A stretch of 64,000 bases of DNA, taken from the NCBI GenBank assembly GCA_964006375.1, contig OZ023266.1, positions 18,570,090 through 18,634,089 of the forward strand. The letters are read 5' to 3'. A program made the position numbers and the translations under genes. The notes beneath the pieces are model-generated. The model was not told the DNA's origin and searched no databases. It saw only the letters and a program-made list of their open reading frames with translations. Positions 38,111-50,587 of the stretch are shown here, piece after piece. Each line of letters begins with the position of its first letter. Within the stretch, counting starts at the first letter, position 1. The stretch comes from Tillus elongatus. Taxonomy: Eukaryota; Arthropoda; Insecta; Coleoptera; Cleridae.

Positions 38111-38660
38111 CTGTTCAAGTGGTATGCATTTCCTACACCGCCTTCCCTCATTTCTGATCTAATCAAAAATCTTTTTAAGCAACTGAAAATGGCTTAGCAA
38201 AAGGATTAATATTCCACCCCCCTCTTAATCTGATGGAAGATAAAAACAATTGCACGTAGTCTTGACTGACTTTGTAGAGAGTAAGATAGAGTAAGAATCC
38301 TTAACCAACTAATGAACGATATAAATTCTAAGCACCGTTCAAGAAAATAATCAATCCTATGAACCCTGTTTTTCTTGACTAAATTTCCATCCTCAGATCG
38401 TAAATTACTCATATATGAGATTGCATTCTCGATATAATCGGAAGTGTCACTGATGTTTCCCTCGATTAATGCTTTTTTGAATCGAAAAGCAAAGAGTGAT
38501 CTGGAATTCAAAATAAACACTAGATCGTTGATTATTCTTATAATTGATTTTTTTTACAACCTATGAGCTCATTGAGAGCTAATTGATTGTGGCAAAATTC
38601 CAAAGAATTAGCGACTGATGTACTTAATAACTGAACTATAAGTTTCAGTTTCATTTGGAG
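38111..38660. other. Anonymous sequence
   Basis: The minus frame at 38206-38520 has no recognisable motif. No repeat was identified. Confidence 0.3.
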
Positions 38661-38755
38661 TAATTTAGATGTCTTGATCTTACAAACAAAAATTTGTACT
38701 TTTTCAAATTATAAAGTTATTCTGACGAAACACGGTACATTGTTTCTCCTAGGTA

Positions 38756-40029
38756 CAAGCGCGGGTCAATAAGTCCGTGACTTTTTGAATTTCCCGCCTC
38801 TTCACAGAAAAGGCACCACTGCTCCTGTCAACAAACATCTGTCAGTTGACTCCTGTCAAATTTGGAACAAGCTGCGTCTTTTAGTTTCTGTTAGACATCT
38901 ATTGAAAGCAGACAACCTCTTGAGTTATAACGAAAATGGAAAAAACTAAATTTCGTGTGCTCATCAAACATTATTTTTTGCGGAAAAACCATCACTAAAA
39001 CCAAGGCTAAGCTTGATAAATACTATACGGGCTCTGCACCATCAATTTCCTTGGTAAAAATGTGGTTTACTGCACTTCGTTGCTGCTGTAAAAGCACATA
39101 TGACACCGAACATTCTGGACGCCCAGTTGAGGTCACTACACCCAAAACAATTGAAACACTTTACGATATGGTGTTGGCCGATGGGAGATTGAAAGTGCGG
39201 GAGATTGTGGAAGCCATAGGCATATCACATGGCTCAATGGTTCCTATTTAGCATGATCACTTGAGTATGAGGAAGCTATCCATAAGATGGGTGCCGCGTT
39301 TTCTCACAATCGACCACAAACGCAATCGTGTGACAAGTTCGAAGGAGTGTTTGGCGTTGTTCAACCGCAATAGGGACGAGTTTTTGCGCCGTTTCGTAAC
39401 CGTGGACGAAACATGGATTCACAACACACCAGAGACCAAGCAGCAGTCAAAACAGTGGGTTTCTCCGTCGGAATCGGCGCCGAAGAAGAACAAGGTGGGT
39501 TTGTCAGCCAATAAACTCATGGCGACCGTTTTTTGTGATTCATGCGGTATAATCCACATTGATTACCTTCAAAAGGGAAGAAGAATCAATGACGAATATT
39601 ATACCAACTTATTGGACCGATTTAATGACGACTTGAAGAAAAAACGACCGCATTTGGCCAAGAAAAATGTTATTTTACAAGACAATGCAAGGGTGCATAC
39701 ATGTGTAGTCTCCATGACAAAACTGCATAAATTGGGCTGCCTCATCCGCCCTATTTTCCGGATTTAGCGCCGAGTCACTATTTCTTGTTTCCAAATTTAA
39801 AGAAATGACTCGGCGAAAAGAGATTTGAGTCCAATAATGAAATCATCTCACAAACAAATACCTATTTTGAGGACCTCGACACATCTCATTTTTTGGAAGG
39901 GATAAAAAATTGGAGAAACGTTGGACGAAGTGTATAGAGCTCAAAGGAGACTATGTTGAGGAATAAAATGATTTTTTGTCAAAAAACCTGTTTCATTCAA
40001 AATGTCATAGACTTATTGACCCGCCCTCG
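38756..40029 (+). mobile_element. Mariner element with terminal inverted repeats
   Basis: The ends are inverted repeats of about 27 bp (CAAGCGCGGGTCAATAAGTC left; the complement of CGAGGGCGGGTCAATAAGTC right) with TA on both sides (38754-38755 and 40030-40031). The size, 1.27 kb, is full length for mariner. It landed in a repeat T copy. Confidence 0.9.
38936..39966 (+). pseudogene. Mariner transposase, lightly decayed
   Basis: The ATG starts MEKTKFRVLIKHYFL. The two helix-turn-helix regions follow (SISLVKMWFTALR; LKVREIVEAIGISHGSM), then KLSIRWVPRFLT, the linker WVPHxL-type motif. The D,D34D core shows VTVDETWIHNTPETK (first Asp) and VILQDNARVHT (second Asp). The third Asp lies in a shifted frame (YFPDLAPSHYFLFPNLK). 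The usual tail WxxCIxLxGDYVE is recognisable at the end. At about 343 codons the length is normal. Frameshifts near 38975, after 39767 and in the tail, plus a stop at 39249, make it inactive. It resembles the SETMAR-type lineages. Confidence 0.9.
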
Positions 40030-40165
40030 TATATAGGTTATACTGGTAACCAAATTAGATGTCGGCTTTTATTAGAAAAAGACAGATTTGCTATTAAAAG
40101 CATTTTTATGAAAATTCACTACCATAACGTACTTGCTGCGTGCAGAATTTTTTACATTATATCTC

Positions 40166-41007
40166 ATGTACTACGTCCAGAACAATTAAAAATACCTACT
40201 TGTTTTAAAATACCTTTTATTATCTAAACGAATCGATAAAGTGACAACATGGCGTTCGTATTAATACAAATTAATAATTCAAGATATCAAACAAATTCAC
40301 TCATTCTACACAACTTTTGTAATTAAACGCAAATTTCACATTACACGGCACATTACCATATTCATAGCTTTGAGAATTAGAAAGTACAAAAGCTTAACAA
40401 CACCAAAAATATAATTCATTAATAGCTCTTCCGTGTCAAAAGTGTGTGATGCATCCAGTGAAATTGTTTTAGTTTTCCATAATAGTAACCATAAAAAGCA
40501 CGAGTCGCAATTAATGTAGCGAGTAAGTGGATTAAAACAACCACTTAATTACCCCACTTTGAAATATGAGGGTAATCTATCTAAAAGACAAAAGGCCACT
40601 CCAATAAAGCGTTAATTAGATTAGGGTTTTCATTTTCTATGGGTTACACACGCAATAGAGCGCTTTTTTCTGTAAAGACGGAGCTTCCCAGAGGGCGCAA
40701 CTGCCAAGAAAATAACTATTAGCCAGTCATTAACTATCTATAAATTAATATGCAGGAATTCCGATGCATTAGGTTATCAGCGGTGTGGCGAAAAGCGGAA
40801 AATAATCATAGTGATAGACACATTATGTGATTAATTGCAACAACAAATGGCGATTATATAGATATTATGGGAAATGTTAATTACATAATTCACTTTAAAC
40901 CAGTGGCGTCCAATATTACATCATTTTCAAATTAGCTTAGTTGACCTGACTGAAAATGGAAAATCCCACTAAGAGAGGAAATCAATAAAATATTTTAAAA
41001 AAGTCTG
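40166..41007. other. Low-repeat sequence rich in TAATTA-type motifs
   Basis: No repeats or coding motifs were found. Homeodomain-like cores recur (CACTTAATTACCCC, CGTTAATTAGATTAGG, GTGATTAATTGC, GTTAATTACATAATTC). It could be conserved host regulatory DNA, but that cannot be shown here. Confidence 0.3.
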
Positions 41008-41330
41008 GACGCAGCAAGTGCGTTATGGTAGTGGATTTTCATAAAAATGTTTTTAATAGCAAATATCTGTGTTTGTTTTTAAGAAAGCAGGCATCAGATT
41101 TGGCTACCAGAATAACCTATATAGTAGAAACAATGTGCCATGTATCATCAAGATAACTTTATTGTCTGAAAATGTAGAAAAATTTTTGAAAGTAAACTCA
41201 AAGTGTTCTCGGTAAAACTGAGTTCTTGGTCAACCTTATAGGTTAATAGCAAATTGAGCTATTCAAATTTAAAGCATTTACTGAAAATTCGCTACCATAA
41301 CGCACTTGCTGCGTCCCGAATTTCTTTTCT
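41008..41330 (+). repeat. Repeat T, complete copy
   Basis: It starts GTCTGGACGCAGCAAGTGCG and ends AACGCACTTGCTGCGTCCCG. It is 323 bp and close to the 53.9 kb copy throughout. Confidence 0.8.
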
Positions 41331-41814
41331 TACAAACGTGCATTACATTTCGATGGAAAATGCAAAAATCCAATAAGGCGTGTTCGATTAAAAAAAGCCT
41401 GGACGCAACAAGTGCGTTATTTGTTTTTGTCAGTTTTTCACGAATAAGTCTGAGTCAAATTTTGGCGTGGAAGTTGACCTGCGGGGGTTTTTGATGGCAA
41501 TAAATTTAAATATGTTATTGTTAATAACACTGGTGGTAGAGGGCGCCACCTGTAAGACTATGCTTGCATTCAATTGGCTACAATTTTTTGACACCCAGTA
41601 ATATCGACCTACCGTATAGCTACATTCTAGCCCTTATCAATTGTAAGCAAAAAAGGTATATTTGATCCAAATCTCTCAGACACACTATTTTCGAGATATT
41701 TCAATTTTTGTATGTCGATGTCGCTCAAAAATTATTTTTTCTCAAGTAATTAATTGTATTATCTGCAAATTTTAACAACAAATAAAAAAGTTTATAACAT
41801 TTTATGATACCTGA

Positions 41815-42732
41815 CTACAATATATGTTCAAAATACCCACCCTCCACTTCAATACACTTTCGTATTCTGCAGAGCATACAACGTCGTACTCTGTGTAATA
41901 TTTCTGGTGTATTTCTAATTTGTTCGCGTCCAAGTACAATTATTTGCTGCAGATCATCAACATTTTCAACATTTGCTTCATAAACAATATCTGTGAGATG
42001 CTCCCATAAATAAAAGTCCATAGGATTTAAATCAGGGGATCGAGCCGACCATGGCTGAGGTCCATCGCGTCCGATCCATCTGCGTCCAAAAATATTGCTT
42101 AGGTAATTTCTGACATTTAGGGCGAAATGTGGGGGGGGGGGCTCCGTCATGCATAAACCACTGGTTATGTCTTATGTCAAGAGGTACATTTTCTAGTAAC
42201 CCATTTAGTTGTTTTGCAGGAATTTAAGATAAGTTGTTGCATTAAGCCTGTGAGGTTAAAAAATTGGTCCTATCAAATTACACCCTACAATTTCAGCCCA
42301 TACATTTAAGGAAAATTGCTGTTGATGATGCCTTTCAAAAACTGCGTGGGGATTTTCATCAGCCCAAATATGGCTGTTACAAAAATTGACGATCCCGTCG
42401 CGCCTAAATCTAGACTCGTCAGGGAACAATACACAATTCAACAAGTTCTCTGCATTATTATGTTGAAGAAAGCATTGGCAAAATTGTAGGCGAGGTATAA
42501 AATCTCTTTCAGGAGATAGTGCCTGCACACGTTGGATGTGATATGGACGGAATTGTTGCTCATGAAGAACCCGCCATATCGTTGCATTGGATGCTCTCAA
42601 ATGGTTCGCCATTTCCCTAGTACTTATTTTTGGATTTTGTTCAATTTAATCCAGAACAGCCTCTTCAAAATCAGGATTTCGTGCACTTCGTGGTCTGCCT
42701 CAATCAGCAGTAACTTTATTAAGGGTACCTGG

Positions 42733-42825
<93 letters not shown>

Positions 42826-43035
42826 GAAAGAGACAGATCGATGTATTAGATAATGTAAGTATGTACCTGTTTCTCGCAGACGGATATCAATCCGTTGAAA
42901 TATCCTTCTGTCTGGAATTCTCCGATTTGGGAAGGCTTCTTCATACACTCGTTTCGCCTCATAACAGTTACCAAAAGCCCGTGAATACATAACATGCATG
43001 ATATAATGACTTAGAAGAGATATGATATTGCGCAT
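41815..43035 (-). pseudogene. Transposase of the long-inverted-repeat element (DUF4817-type N-terminus)
   Basis: The N-terminus reads YEAKRVYEEAFPNRRIPDRR and RLRETGTY, the DUF4817-type DNA-binding region. A (TA)n array and frame change follow. Then come RSARNPDFEEAVLD, ISTREMANHLRASNATIWRV, QFRPYHIQRVQALSPERDF, and the first catalytic Asp in FPDESRFRRDG. The second, in an HDGAP-type motif, is at a run of 11 G (42131-42141) where the frame breaks. The third is in ARSPDLNPMDFYLWEHL. The tail ends VEGGYFEHIL. All catalytic residues are visible, and breaks coincide with simple-sequence runs. Length is normal at about 390 codons. Confidence 0.85.
42735..42823. repeat. (TA)n microsatellite inside a transposase gene
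   Basis: 89 bases of TA lying in the coding region, between the N-terminal domain and the second helix-turn-helix region. Confidence 0.97.
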
Positions 43036-43992
43036 ATGCCCCGCCCCCTCCTATGACGTCACGCGGTGAGTAACGTTATAAAAGTCCAACTACACACTTA
43101 AAACAAAGTCATTCGCAATCAGAAAGTTTATATACGTCAGTTTAATACGGTTGAAGTTACGCCTATATTGTCTTTTTTAGATAATAAAGATCACAGCACA
43201 AAATTTAATCGTTTTCATTTTTATTACTTCTAACTGTATGCACTTAAATATTAGTAAAATACGTAATTTGTTAAGAGGTTGTGATGAAACGTCAAACCTC
43301 ACTGTACGACAGTACATTATTGTTGCATTGGACTCACCACTTGACACCATGCGCGTGACAGGTCTAAAAATAGGTAGTCGGAATATCATATCTCTCGTTA
43401 TTTGTATCATGATAACATGCATGTCTGTTAGTTCATTGTTGGTAAAGACTTACAAAAATTACGGACAATACAATTAATTACTTAAAAATAGTGAGTAGTC
43501 TCAAACGACAAAGTAAAATGTAGTATATGTCAGGACTAAAACGCAAAAGTCAAGTCCCGTAACGATGCAAATCACTTTGTTAAATTTGTTATCATGGCTT
43601 TTTATTTTATCTTCATGATTGTGTCTTGTTAGTTCTTTTTTCTGGTAAGATTTTAATTTTTAATTAGAGAATAAGAAAATTAAGTTTATACATACTGAAA
43701 AATTGAAATATCTCAAAAATGGTGTGTCTAAGAAATTTAAATCGAGTATACATTTTTTGCTTGCAATTGATAAGGGCTGCAATGTAGCTATACGGTAGGT
43801 CGATTTTACTGGGTGTCAAAAAATATAGCCAATTGAATGCAAATCATGTTTTACAGGTGGCGCCCTCTGCAAGCATTGTTATTAACAATAACATATTTAA
43901 AATTCTTGCTCTTGAAAACCCCCACATGCCAATTTTCACGCCAAAATTTTAATTTGACTCGGATTTATTCGTGAAAAACTGGCAAAACTAAA

Positions 43993-44380
<388 letters not shown>

Positions 44381-44759
44381 ACAACATTTGTAGCTTGATG
44401 AACCCAATTCAATCTTTAGACTTAAAATAAAGTATAATATGGTGTTTAATTAAAAAGATCAAGGTTTACGGAAGGCAATAAAGAAATTTTTAAAGAAATA
44501 TCGCGTTTATAAAGAATAAACAACGTTTTTGCAAAACCAATATTTACACATCCTTTGGCACTGAATTTGTTTAAAATAACTTGTTGCGTAAAATAGATAT
44601 CCAAGAATAAATTTCCTAAATTTCACGGCTTTTGGATTTCAGATACAAACGTAGTTCACTGAAATGTAATATAAGTATGACACTACAACCTTATTTCGTG
44701 AATATGGCGGCTGCAAGTTGCGGGTGGTGCAACCATTTGTAGATTCTTAGAGATTGCGC
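44381..44759. other. Anonymous AT-rich sequence
   Basis: Nothing recognisable was found. Confidence 0.3.
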
Positions 44760-45115
44760 ACTATGTGTTTTCGTTTCTTTAACGTCGATCTATTTCCGCG
44801 ACTATGGCCAATCACCGACGCCAGGGAGCAGATTCACCTCACGATTCTGGAAATTTTGCCGAACGCCTGCTTTTCTGTAAGGGGGTAAGGATATTTAACG
44901 TGCTCAACATTGCATGTACGCGGGACCGACGGATTTATGCCCCCTCCGAAGGGTGGAACGCACAGGCATTCAACTTGCTCAAGTACAATAACAAAACCTC
45001 GATTGATACTAATGTTACAGTTTGTACTGAAAACGTGAAAGGAGAACACTGGGATCGAACCCTGTACCCTTCTGTTCAGAGGTGCACGTTCTTACCACTG
45101 AACCACCGATGCTCT
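44760..45115 (-). mobile_element. tRNA-derived SINE, uninterrupted copy
   Basis: The minus strand starts GAGCATCGGTGGTTCAGTGG, then TAAGAACGTGCACCTCTGAA, then the B box GGGTTCGATCCC. This 74-base head resembles a glycine-type tRNA but its anticodon arm does not pair well. A ~280 bp body follows, including GCCATAGTCGCGGAAATAGA. The same unit is split at 13.5-15.1 kb. A long plus-strand frame across it is a by-product. Confidence 0.8.
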
Positions 45116-46043
45116 AATCCAACGCTGGGAAGTATCGAAAACTTTATAAAGGCAACATGTATACAAAATTTGATCAAACCAGATTTAATTGTTTTCGAAG
45201 ATACAATTTATTTGCTTTCGAAAGATTTTCATAGTCAAAAATTTTTTATAAAAATTCGCTACTGTATCGCACTTGCTACGTCCAGACTTTTTTTTAAATT
45301 AGAGTGATTCGAAATAATGGCAGTGGCATCAGTAGCATGACTTGTGATTGGATGTATAATATTAGTAATTCGCTGAAATCGCTGCCTCAATGATATTTTA
45401 ATGCCATCAGTGATATTTGAACCTTCGGAATCTGCGTTACTAAATTCATAAGTTAACACTTTTAACGGAAACTCATATATACATAATGAAAAAACAATTT
45501 TCGGCACAAGTATTAAAAAGTATATTGTTTTATAGAATTAATATAATATGGCATATGTAGAAACTGAAAGCATCAAATATAATTTAATTTCCAGGGCTAT
45601 AGTGCCATCTAGCAGCTTTTTATATAATCGTACGAAAGTACCCTCTAGTAAAGGAACTGTTAACTAGCAATGCTGGCATCACAGCTTCATCACTGTTTGC
45701 CGATCAATGCCGTGACTTAACCAACGCTTAATAAAGCTTCCTGCGAGGCAGCAAGCTCAGCTTTCGCTAGTGAGTCACCGCTTGACCTACAGATGGCAGC
45801 AGCTAATGCTACAGATATCATTACTGCATCATAGTCCTTCTCATTATATTTTAGCTTTAAGATGGACCCCTGTAACTACAAAATATTGATTTCATAAATA
45901 AAGTTTCCTTCTTATTGGTCACCTATATCTAATAAAGATATCTTAATAGAGATATAACACATTGAATAAAGTAAATCAATGACTCTATGGGGTAGTTGTC
46001 TTGAAAAATATCTACCTTGTCTTTTCTTCATTTTCGAAGTATT
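45116..46043. other. Mostly anonymous sequence, with a repeat T end
   Basis: A right-end fragment of repeat T (ATAAAAATTCGCTACTGTAT then GCACTTGCTACGTCCAGAC) lies near 45250-45290. The rest was not recognised. Confidence 0.4.
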
Positions 46044-46372
46044 CAGCGTGTTTCAACATGTATCGGAAAATAAAGAGTGCGGTTCCTTCTCTCTCTTTCT
46101 AAGAAAAAAGTTCCTACTAATATAGATTAACAAACGTGCCGTTTTCGAGATACAGGGTGTTAAAAAATATTTATATTTAGTTTTTTGACGATAATATATT
46201 AAAGCCACAGAATGCCTTAAATTGAAAAGGACTTATCAGCGGATTGTGCCAAGCGATGCCCAGATGATCGTTCCCGGTTCCATGTTAATAGGAACTTGTT
46301 TTTCTTAGAAATAGACAAGGAACCGCACCCATCATTTTCTGGCACATGCTTTGAAACAGCCTGTATATTCTG
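46044..46372. mobile_element. Foldback MITE with ~85 bp inverted arms
   Basis: CAGCGTGTTTCAACATGTAT (46048) and the complement of CAGGCTGTTTCAAAGCATGT (ending 46371) begin arms that also share GTGCGGTTCCTT and TTTCTAAGAAAAA. TATT-like bases flank both ends. There is no coding region. The class is unknown. Confidence 0.65.
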
Positions 46373-46644
46373 AGTTTTTACACCACAAAATATATTTTTT
46401 CATGTCATATCTAAAGCACATTAATTTATAGAAAGAAGTAGCCAGTGGCAATAATTCACCGACAGACCTCTGTGTACAAAAAGTATCTGCTACATCCGTC
46501 GAAATATTTTATAATTTTTTTTATTTCATGAAATATATTTTTAAATATTTGACAAATATTATTAACTATAATTTTTTGCCTGTGTTGTATGAAAGTTGTT
46601 TTGAATTATTTTACTGAACTTTCTTTAAAAAAAAATCACTGATG
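46373..46644. other. Anonymous AT-rich sequence
   Basis: Nothing recognisable was found. Confidence 0.3.
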
Positions 46645-47030
<386 letters not shown>

Positions 47031-47689
47031 AAGATGATCCTACGTACCGAAACTCAGATCTCCATATTAAAATGCAAACAAGTTAGTGATACATTAATTT
47101 TTAATTAATTAAATCTGATTAAAGAAAGTTAAGACGTCAAAAGTGATAATTATGGTAGGTGTACGAATGTAAGTCAAAAATACGACACGAAATAACTAAC
47201 AAACTCTTAGATACGTATCTAAGTCGTTATTTTCCTTCATTTCGTTAAAATATGAGAAAAAAGTCCATTGTAAATAAAACTTGTTAGGTGTAAATTGTAA
47301 AGACGTTAGACAATTAACATAGGTACTATCGTATATAGCTGCTAGTAGGTACATACATATCGACCGCAACCGAGTGGGCTAAGCCCTGTACATCGGATAA
47401 TCGACTCCTTCGTAACGAATTCTAATCCTAGTTAGTGACTTCACTTTTTATCATATTTTTTTTAGTCTCAATTCACTTTACCGTTATTTGATCAGATTGT
47501 TGTTATTCTGATAAATTTTTTAGCAAGCTTTTGTATAAAAAATAATTTAACAAAGAGGAGATGAAAGTTTAAAGACTTAATATACCTTGAATAGCATATC
47601 TGGTTGTTTGTTCTTGCCCGAACTTAGTGAAACCATTCCATATTTAATACAGTCGTAGACTTTTCCTGTGGCTCCACAAGTGCTTGTTT
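47031..47689. other. Anonymous sequence
   Basis: It contains the tRNA-like segment listed separately; otherwise not recognised. Confidence 0.3.
47358..47440 (+). mobile_element. tRNA-like SINE head or tRNA pseudogene
   Basis: CAACCGAGTGGGCTAAGCC resembles an A box of a Ser/Leu-type tRNA and CGAATTCTAATCC a B box, 45 bases apart. A T-rich stretch follows. Acceptor ends do not pair, so it is not a functional tRNA. Confidence 0.4.
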
Positions 47690-48780
47690 TAGGTGAATTT
47701 TCTTAAAAAGATTCACCAATGAGGAGATCCCAGGAGTGAAACAGTTACCAAAATTTAGGTCTGTAAGTTTAAAGACAAAAAAGTTATAGGCATTTAAAGA
47801 AAAAAAATTGGCTTTTTCTCAAAACGTAAAAAGTCGCCGTTTGAAACGTCAAAATTGGCAACATTTAGGCGTAAAACGTAAAAGAAATACGGACTAGGTA
47901 GAAGGTGTTCTGCAAACTCTTGAGTTTCAGCTTCAACCATCATTGCCCTTCATTTTAATAAAATATTTCCATAAAATACATTACAAATAGACACTTTCTC
48001 TGTTGCTTTGGCAGTAGTTTTAGTTAGGTTTATAGTTTAATGGTCTATAAGTTTTAGGTAATTTCCGTAGAAAAAATTCATTAACGAGGAGACCGCTGCT
48101 TTTGAATTTTAAAAAGGTTTTTTCAAATGAGCGCAAACTAGGCCCCCTAGAATCTAGATCCGAGTTTACTTTCTGTTTACATATATACAGGGTGACGCAT
48201 TTCTACGGTAAAGCTCAATATAATTGTTATTATGCAAGATACGAGAAAACATTGTATACGTTACTTATCGGGTGTCTTGAGCTGCATCTTATTAAATTAT
48301 TTTGACAACAGAGTGGCCCATAAGTCGTTGCTGATGCCTACAATTTTTTTTTAACATTTCCTATTGCATTTTTTCATTTTTCATCGAAATAAATAATTGA
48401 TGGATGTTTGTAAAAAAAAATCGAGTATCGAATTTTCGTTAAATGCTTTAAAATTCACTAACTCAATTTGCTATTAACCTAAGGTTCATCGGCTAGGAAA
48501 CGAGTTTTCTCGGAAACATTTTAAGTTTATTTTCGGAAAATTTTTGTGCATTTTCAAACGATGTCCCATATTTCATCAAAATAACTTTATTGCTTGAAAA
48601 TATACAAAACAATTTCGAAAAGAAACTTAAAATGTTGCCGGAAAACTAGTTCCCTGGCCAACGAACCTTATAGGTTAATAGCAACACTTTGCTACCATAA
48701 CGCACTTGCTGCGTCCCGAACTTCTTTTCTTACAAATGTGCATTCTAATTTCGTGGTCAAAATTCGATACATTAAAGGTT
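47690..48780 (+). repeat. Family A copy without (TA)n, ending in two repeat T pieces
   Basis: It has the same order as 213-1085, over a longer span: ATTCACCAATGAGGAGATCC, AAACGTCAAAATTGGCAACA, CCCTAGAATCTAGATCCGAG, ACAGGGTGACGCATTTCTAC, then two truncated repeat T pieces, the last ending AACGCACTTGCTGCGTCCCG at about 48717. Confidence 0.7.
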
Positions 48781-48839
48781 AGCTCAGAACCAGTACGGAC
48801 CGGAGGGAATCCGACCATCTAATAAAAACAAAGCATTGT

Positions 48840-48964
48840 TTAGTCTAATATAACTGAGCAGATTTTCCTGACTAACGAACTTATACAAGCCGCTTGGAAA
48901 ATGATGTTATGTGCCAAATTTGATTAAAATCGGACCATTATTTTTTGGAGTTATCGGTGTTATA

Positions 48965-49061
<97 letters not shown>

Positions 49062-49113
49062 CCTTACTCACCAAATTTCATAAAGTTGACCTCTTATTTT
49101 TTGTGTTATCGGT

Positions 49114-49179
<66 letters not shown>
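48840..49179 (-). repeat. Reversed family A borders beside two (TA)n arrays
   Basis: TTTTTGGAGTTATCGGTGTT lies left of (TA)n 48967-49059. A second reversed border, TTTTTTGTGTTATCGGTGTG, lies left of (TA)n 49118-49179. The border-array unit is therefore duplicated in tandem. Confidence 0.75.
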
Positions 49180-49182
<3 letters not shown>

Positions 49183-49427
49183 ATAATAAAATAGCCTTTA
49201 TTCACACAGTAGATAATACAATACTCAAGTGCATAATTAAAAAGAACAAAAAAATACAACAATACAACGTTGTTTACAAAAACACAGTTCCATGTACATA
49301 ATTAAAAGAAAAATAATAAGAAACTGTGTGAATTGGGCGAAGTTCAGACGGATGTATAATCATCCCCTGCTCTCCCACTTACGCCCATATGCAAAACTGG
49401 TAGTCAACAGCCAGCCCGGCAACCTGC

Positions 49428-50570
49428 TTAAACACCACGCATAATCAGCAACAGTTTCTTTTTGAAGGAACGCACAGAACAGCTCTTAACACTCTCATCA
49501 AGACCATTGTATATAGCGTATATCTGATAGGTAAAAGACCGTTTAAACAGTGTTAGCCTGTACTTAGGTGGTGAAATTAAGCCCTTCGACCGTATGTTAA
49601 TGCTATGAACATCAGTTCTGTGCGTTACCTTTCTATACAAGTATGTTGGGACTCTAGACACAATAATAGAATGGAACAATGTTGCTGCTCTCAGAGTGAA
49701 ACGATTACGCATATTAAGCCACTTCGCTTCATTTAGTTTATGCGAGATATGTTCGAATTTTCTAATACCATACGCGAACCTCAGACAGGAATTTTGCAGT
49801 CTCTGTATCCGATTATAATCGCAACCATCCAAGCATGGCGAATATAATTCCGAGCAATAGGCAAACTGCGAGAGGACTAAGGTATTCCCAAGCATTAGCT
49901 TAACACAAGTCGGAAGATAAGTCCTTTGCGGGTACAGCAGACGCAGGTTGTTGTAGGCCCGCTGAAGGCAGGCACCAACATGCCGCTTATATCTAAACTT
50001 GTTATCCATTATCACACCCAAGTTTCGCACCTCATCCAAAAGCTCCAGAGGCTCCCCATTGATCATGACCCTCACATTTACCTTTAAGCGCTCTACAAGA
50101 ATCTGACTCCCAAACAAAATAGCAGCCGACTTCTTCGCATTTAGACACAGCGATTGGTCTTTGGACACTTTGTACAATGAATCCAGATCGGAATTCACCT
50201 TTCCCAGTGCATCCGAAAGCTCCGCGGCATTGAAGGAAATGTATATCTGAATGTCGTCAGCGTACATCTGTACTTTAGAATACTGAATGACCCTAGGGAA
50301 ATGATTTACGTAAATAGCGAAAAGCAGGGGCACAAGGACCGAGCCCTGCGGCACACCACACTCCACAAGACGAGCATGCGACTCGCAGCTGCCAACTCTC
50401 ACAATAAGGTAGCGTTCTCTCAAGTAATTTCTGATCAACGCCAGAGCTTCCGAGCCCATCCCAACCGCTCTCAATATTTTCAGCAATATATTATGATTTA
50501 TGGTATCGAAGGCCTTGGAAAAATCCAACAGCACCAGTAGTGTCAGCATACCCTGGTCCGTGGCCCGCAA
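49428..50570 (-). pseudogene. LINE reverse transcriptase, palm to C-terminus
   Basis: This copies the element RNA into DNA at the target site. The 380-codon frame shows LLVLLDFSKAFDTINHNILL (motif A with catalytic Asp), CGVPQGSVLVPLLFAIYVN (motif B region; GP changed to VP), VQMYADDIQIYISF (catalytic pair), NLGVIMDNKFRYKRHV (motif D/E region), and the thumb-like FAYCSELYSPCLDG and YNRIQRLQNSCLRF. It ends with FKKKLLLIMRGV. It joins the upstream frame by a single-base shift near 50600. Only one such break was seen across 650 codons, so the copy is fairly young. Confidence 0.9.
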
Positions 50571-50587
50571 AATGTCGTCTGTAACCC

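Larger units (their letters stand above)
38661..40165 (-). repeat. Repeat T copy interrupted by mariner
   Basis: The left part is 38700-38755 (AAAGTTATTCTGACGAAACA then GGTACATTGTTTCTCCTA). The right part starts TATAGGTTATACTGGTAACC and ends AACGTACTTGCTGCGTGCAG at about 40145. In uninterrupted copies these join as ACTATATAGGTTATA. Confidence 0.65.
41420..43992 (-). mobile_element. Mariner-like element with ~290 bp terminal inverted repeats
   Basis: The left arm (41420-41713) and right arm (43692-43992) are inverted copies, about 80 percent alike, sharing CCAGTTTTTCACGAATAA-type ends, AGAGGGCGCCACCTGT and CGACCTACCGTATAGCTACA. TA lies at both junctions (41418-41419, 43993-43994). Long inverted repeats are unusual for mariner-like elements, which mostly have 20-40 bp. 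Between arm and transposase on the right, 43036-43690, lies a non-coding stretch with TATAAAAG on the plus strand near 43077. Confidence 0.8.

Noticed and set aside
45041..45114. Functional tRNA gene on the minus strand
   Set aside because: A and B boxes are good but the anticodon and acceptor arms do not pair; it is a SINE head.
44804..45307. 167-codon plus-strand frame
   Set aside because: It runs antisense through the tRNA-derived SINE into a repeat T end.
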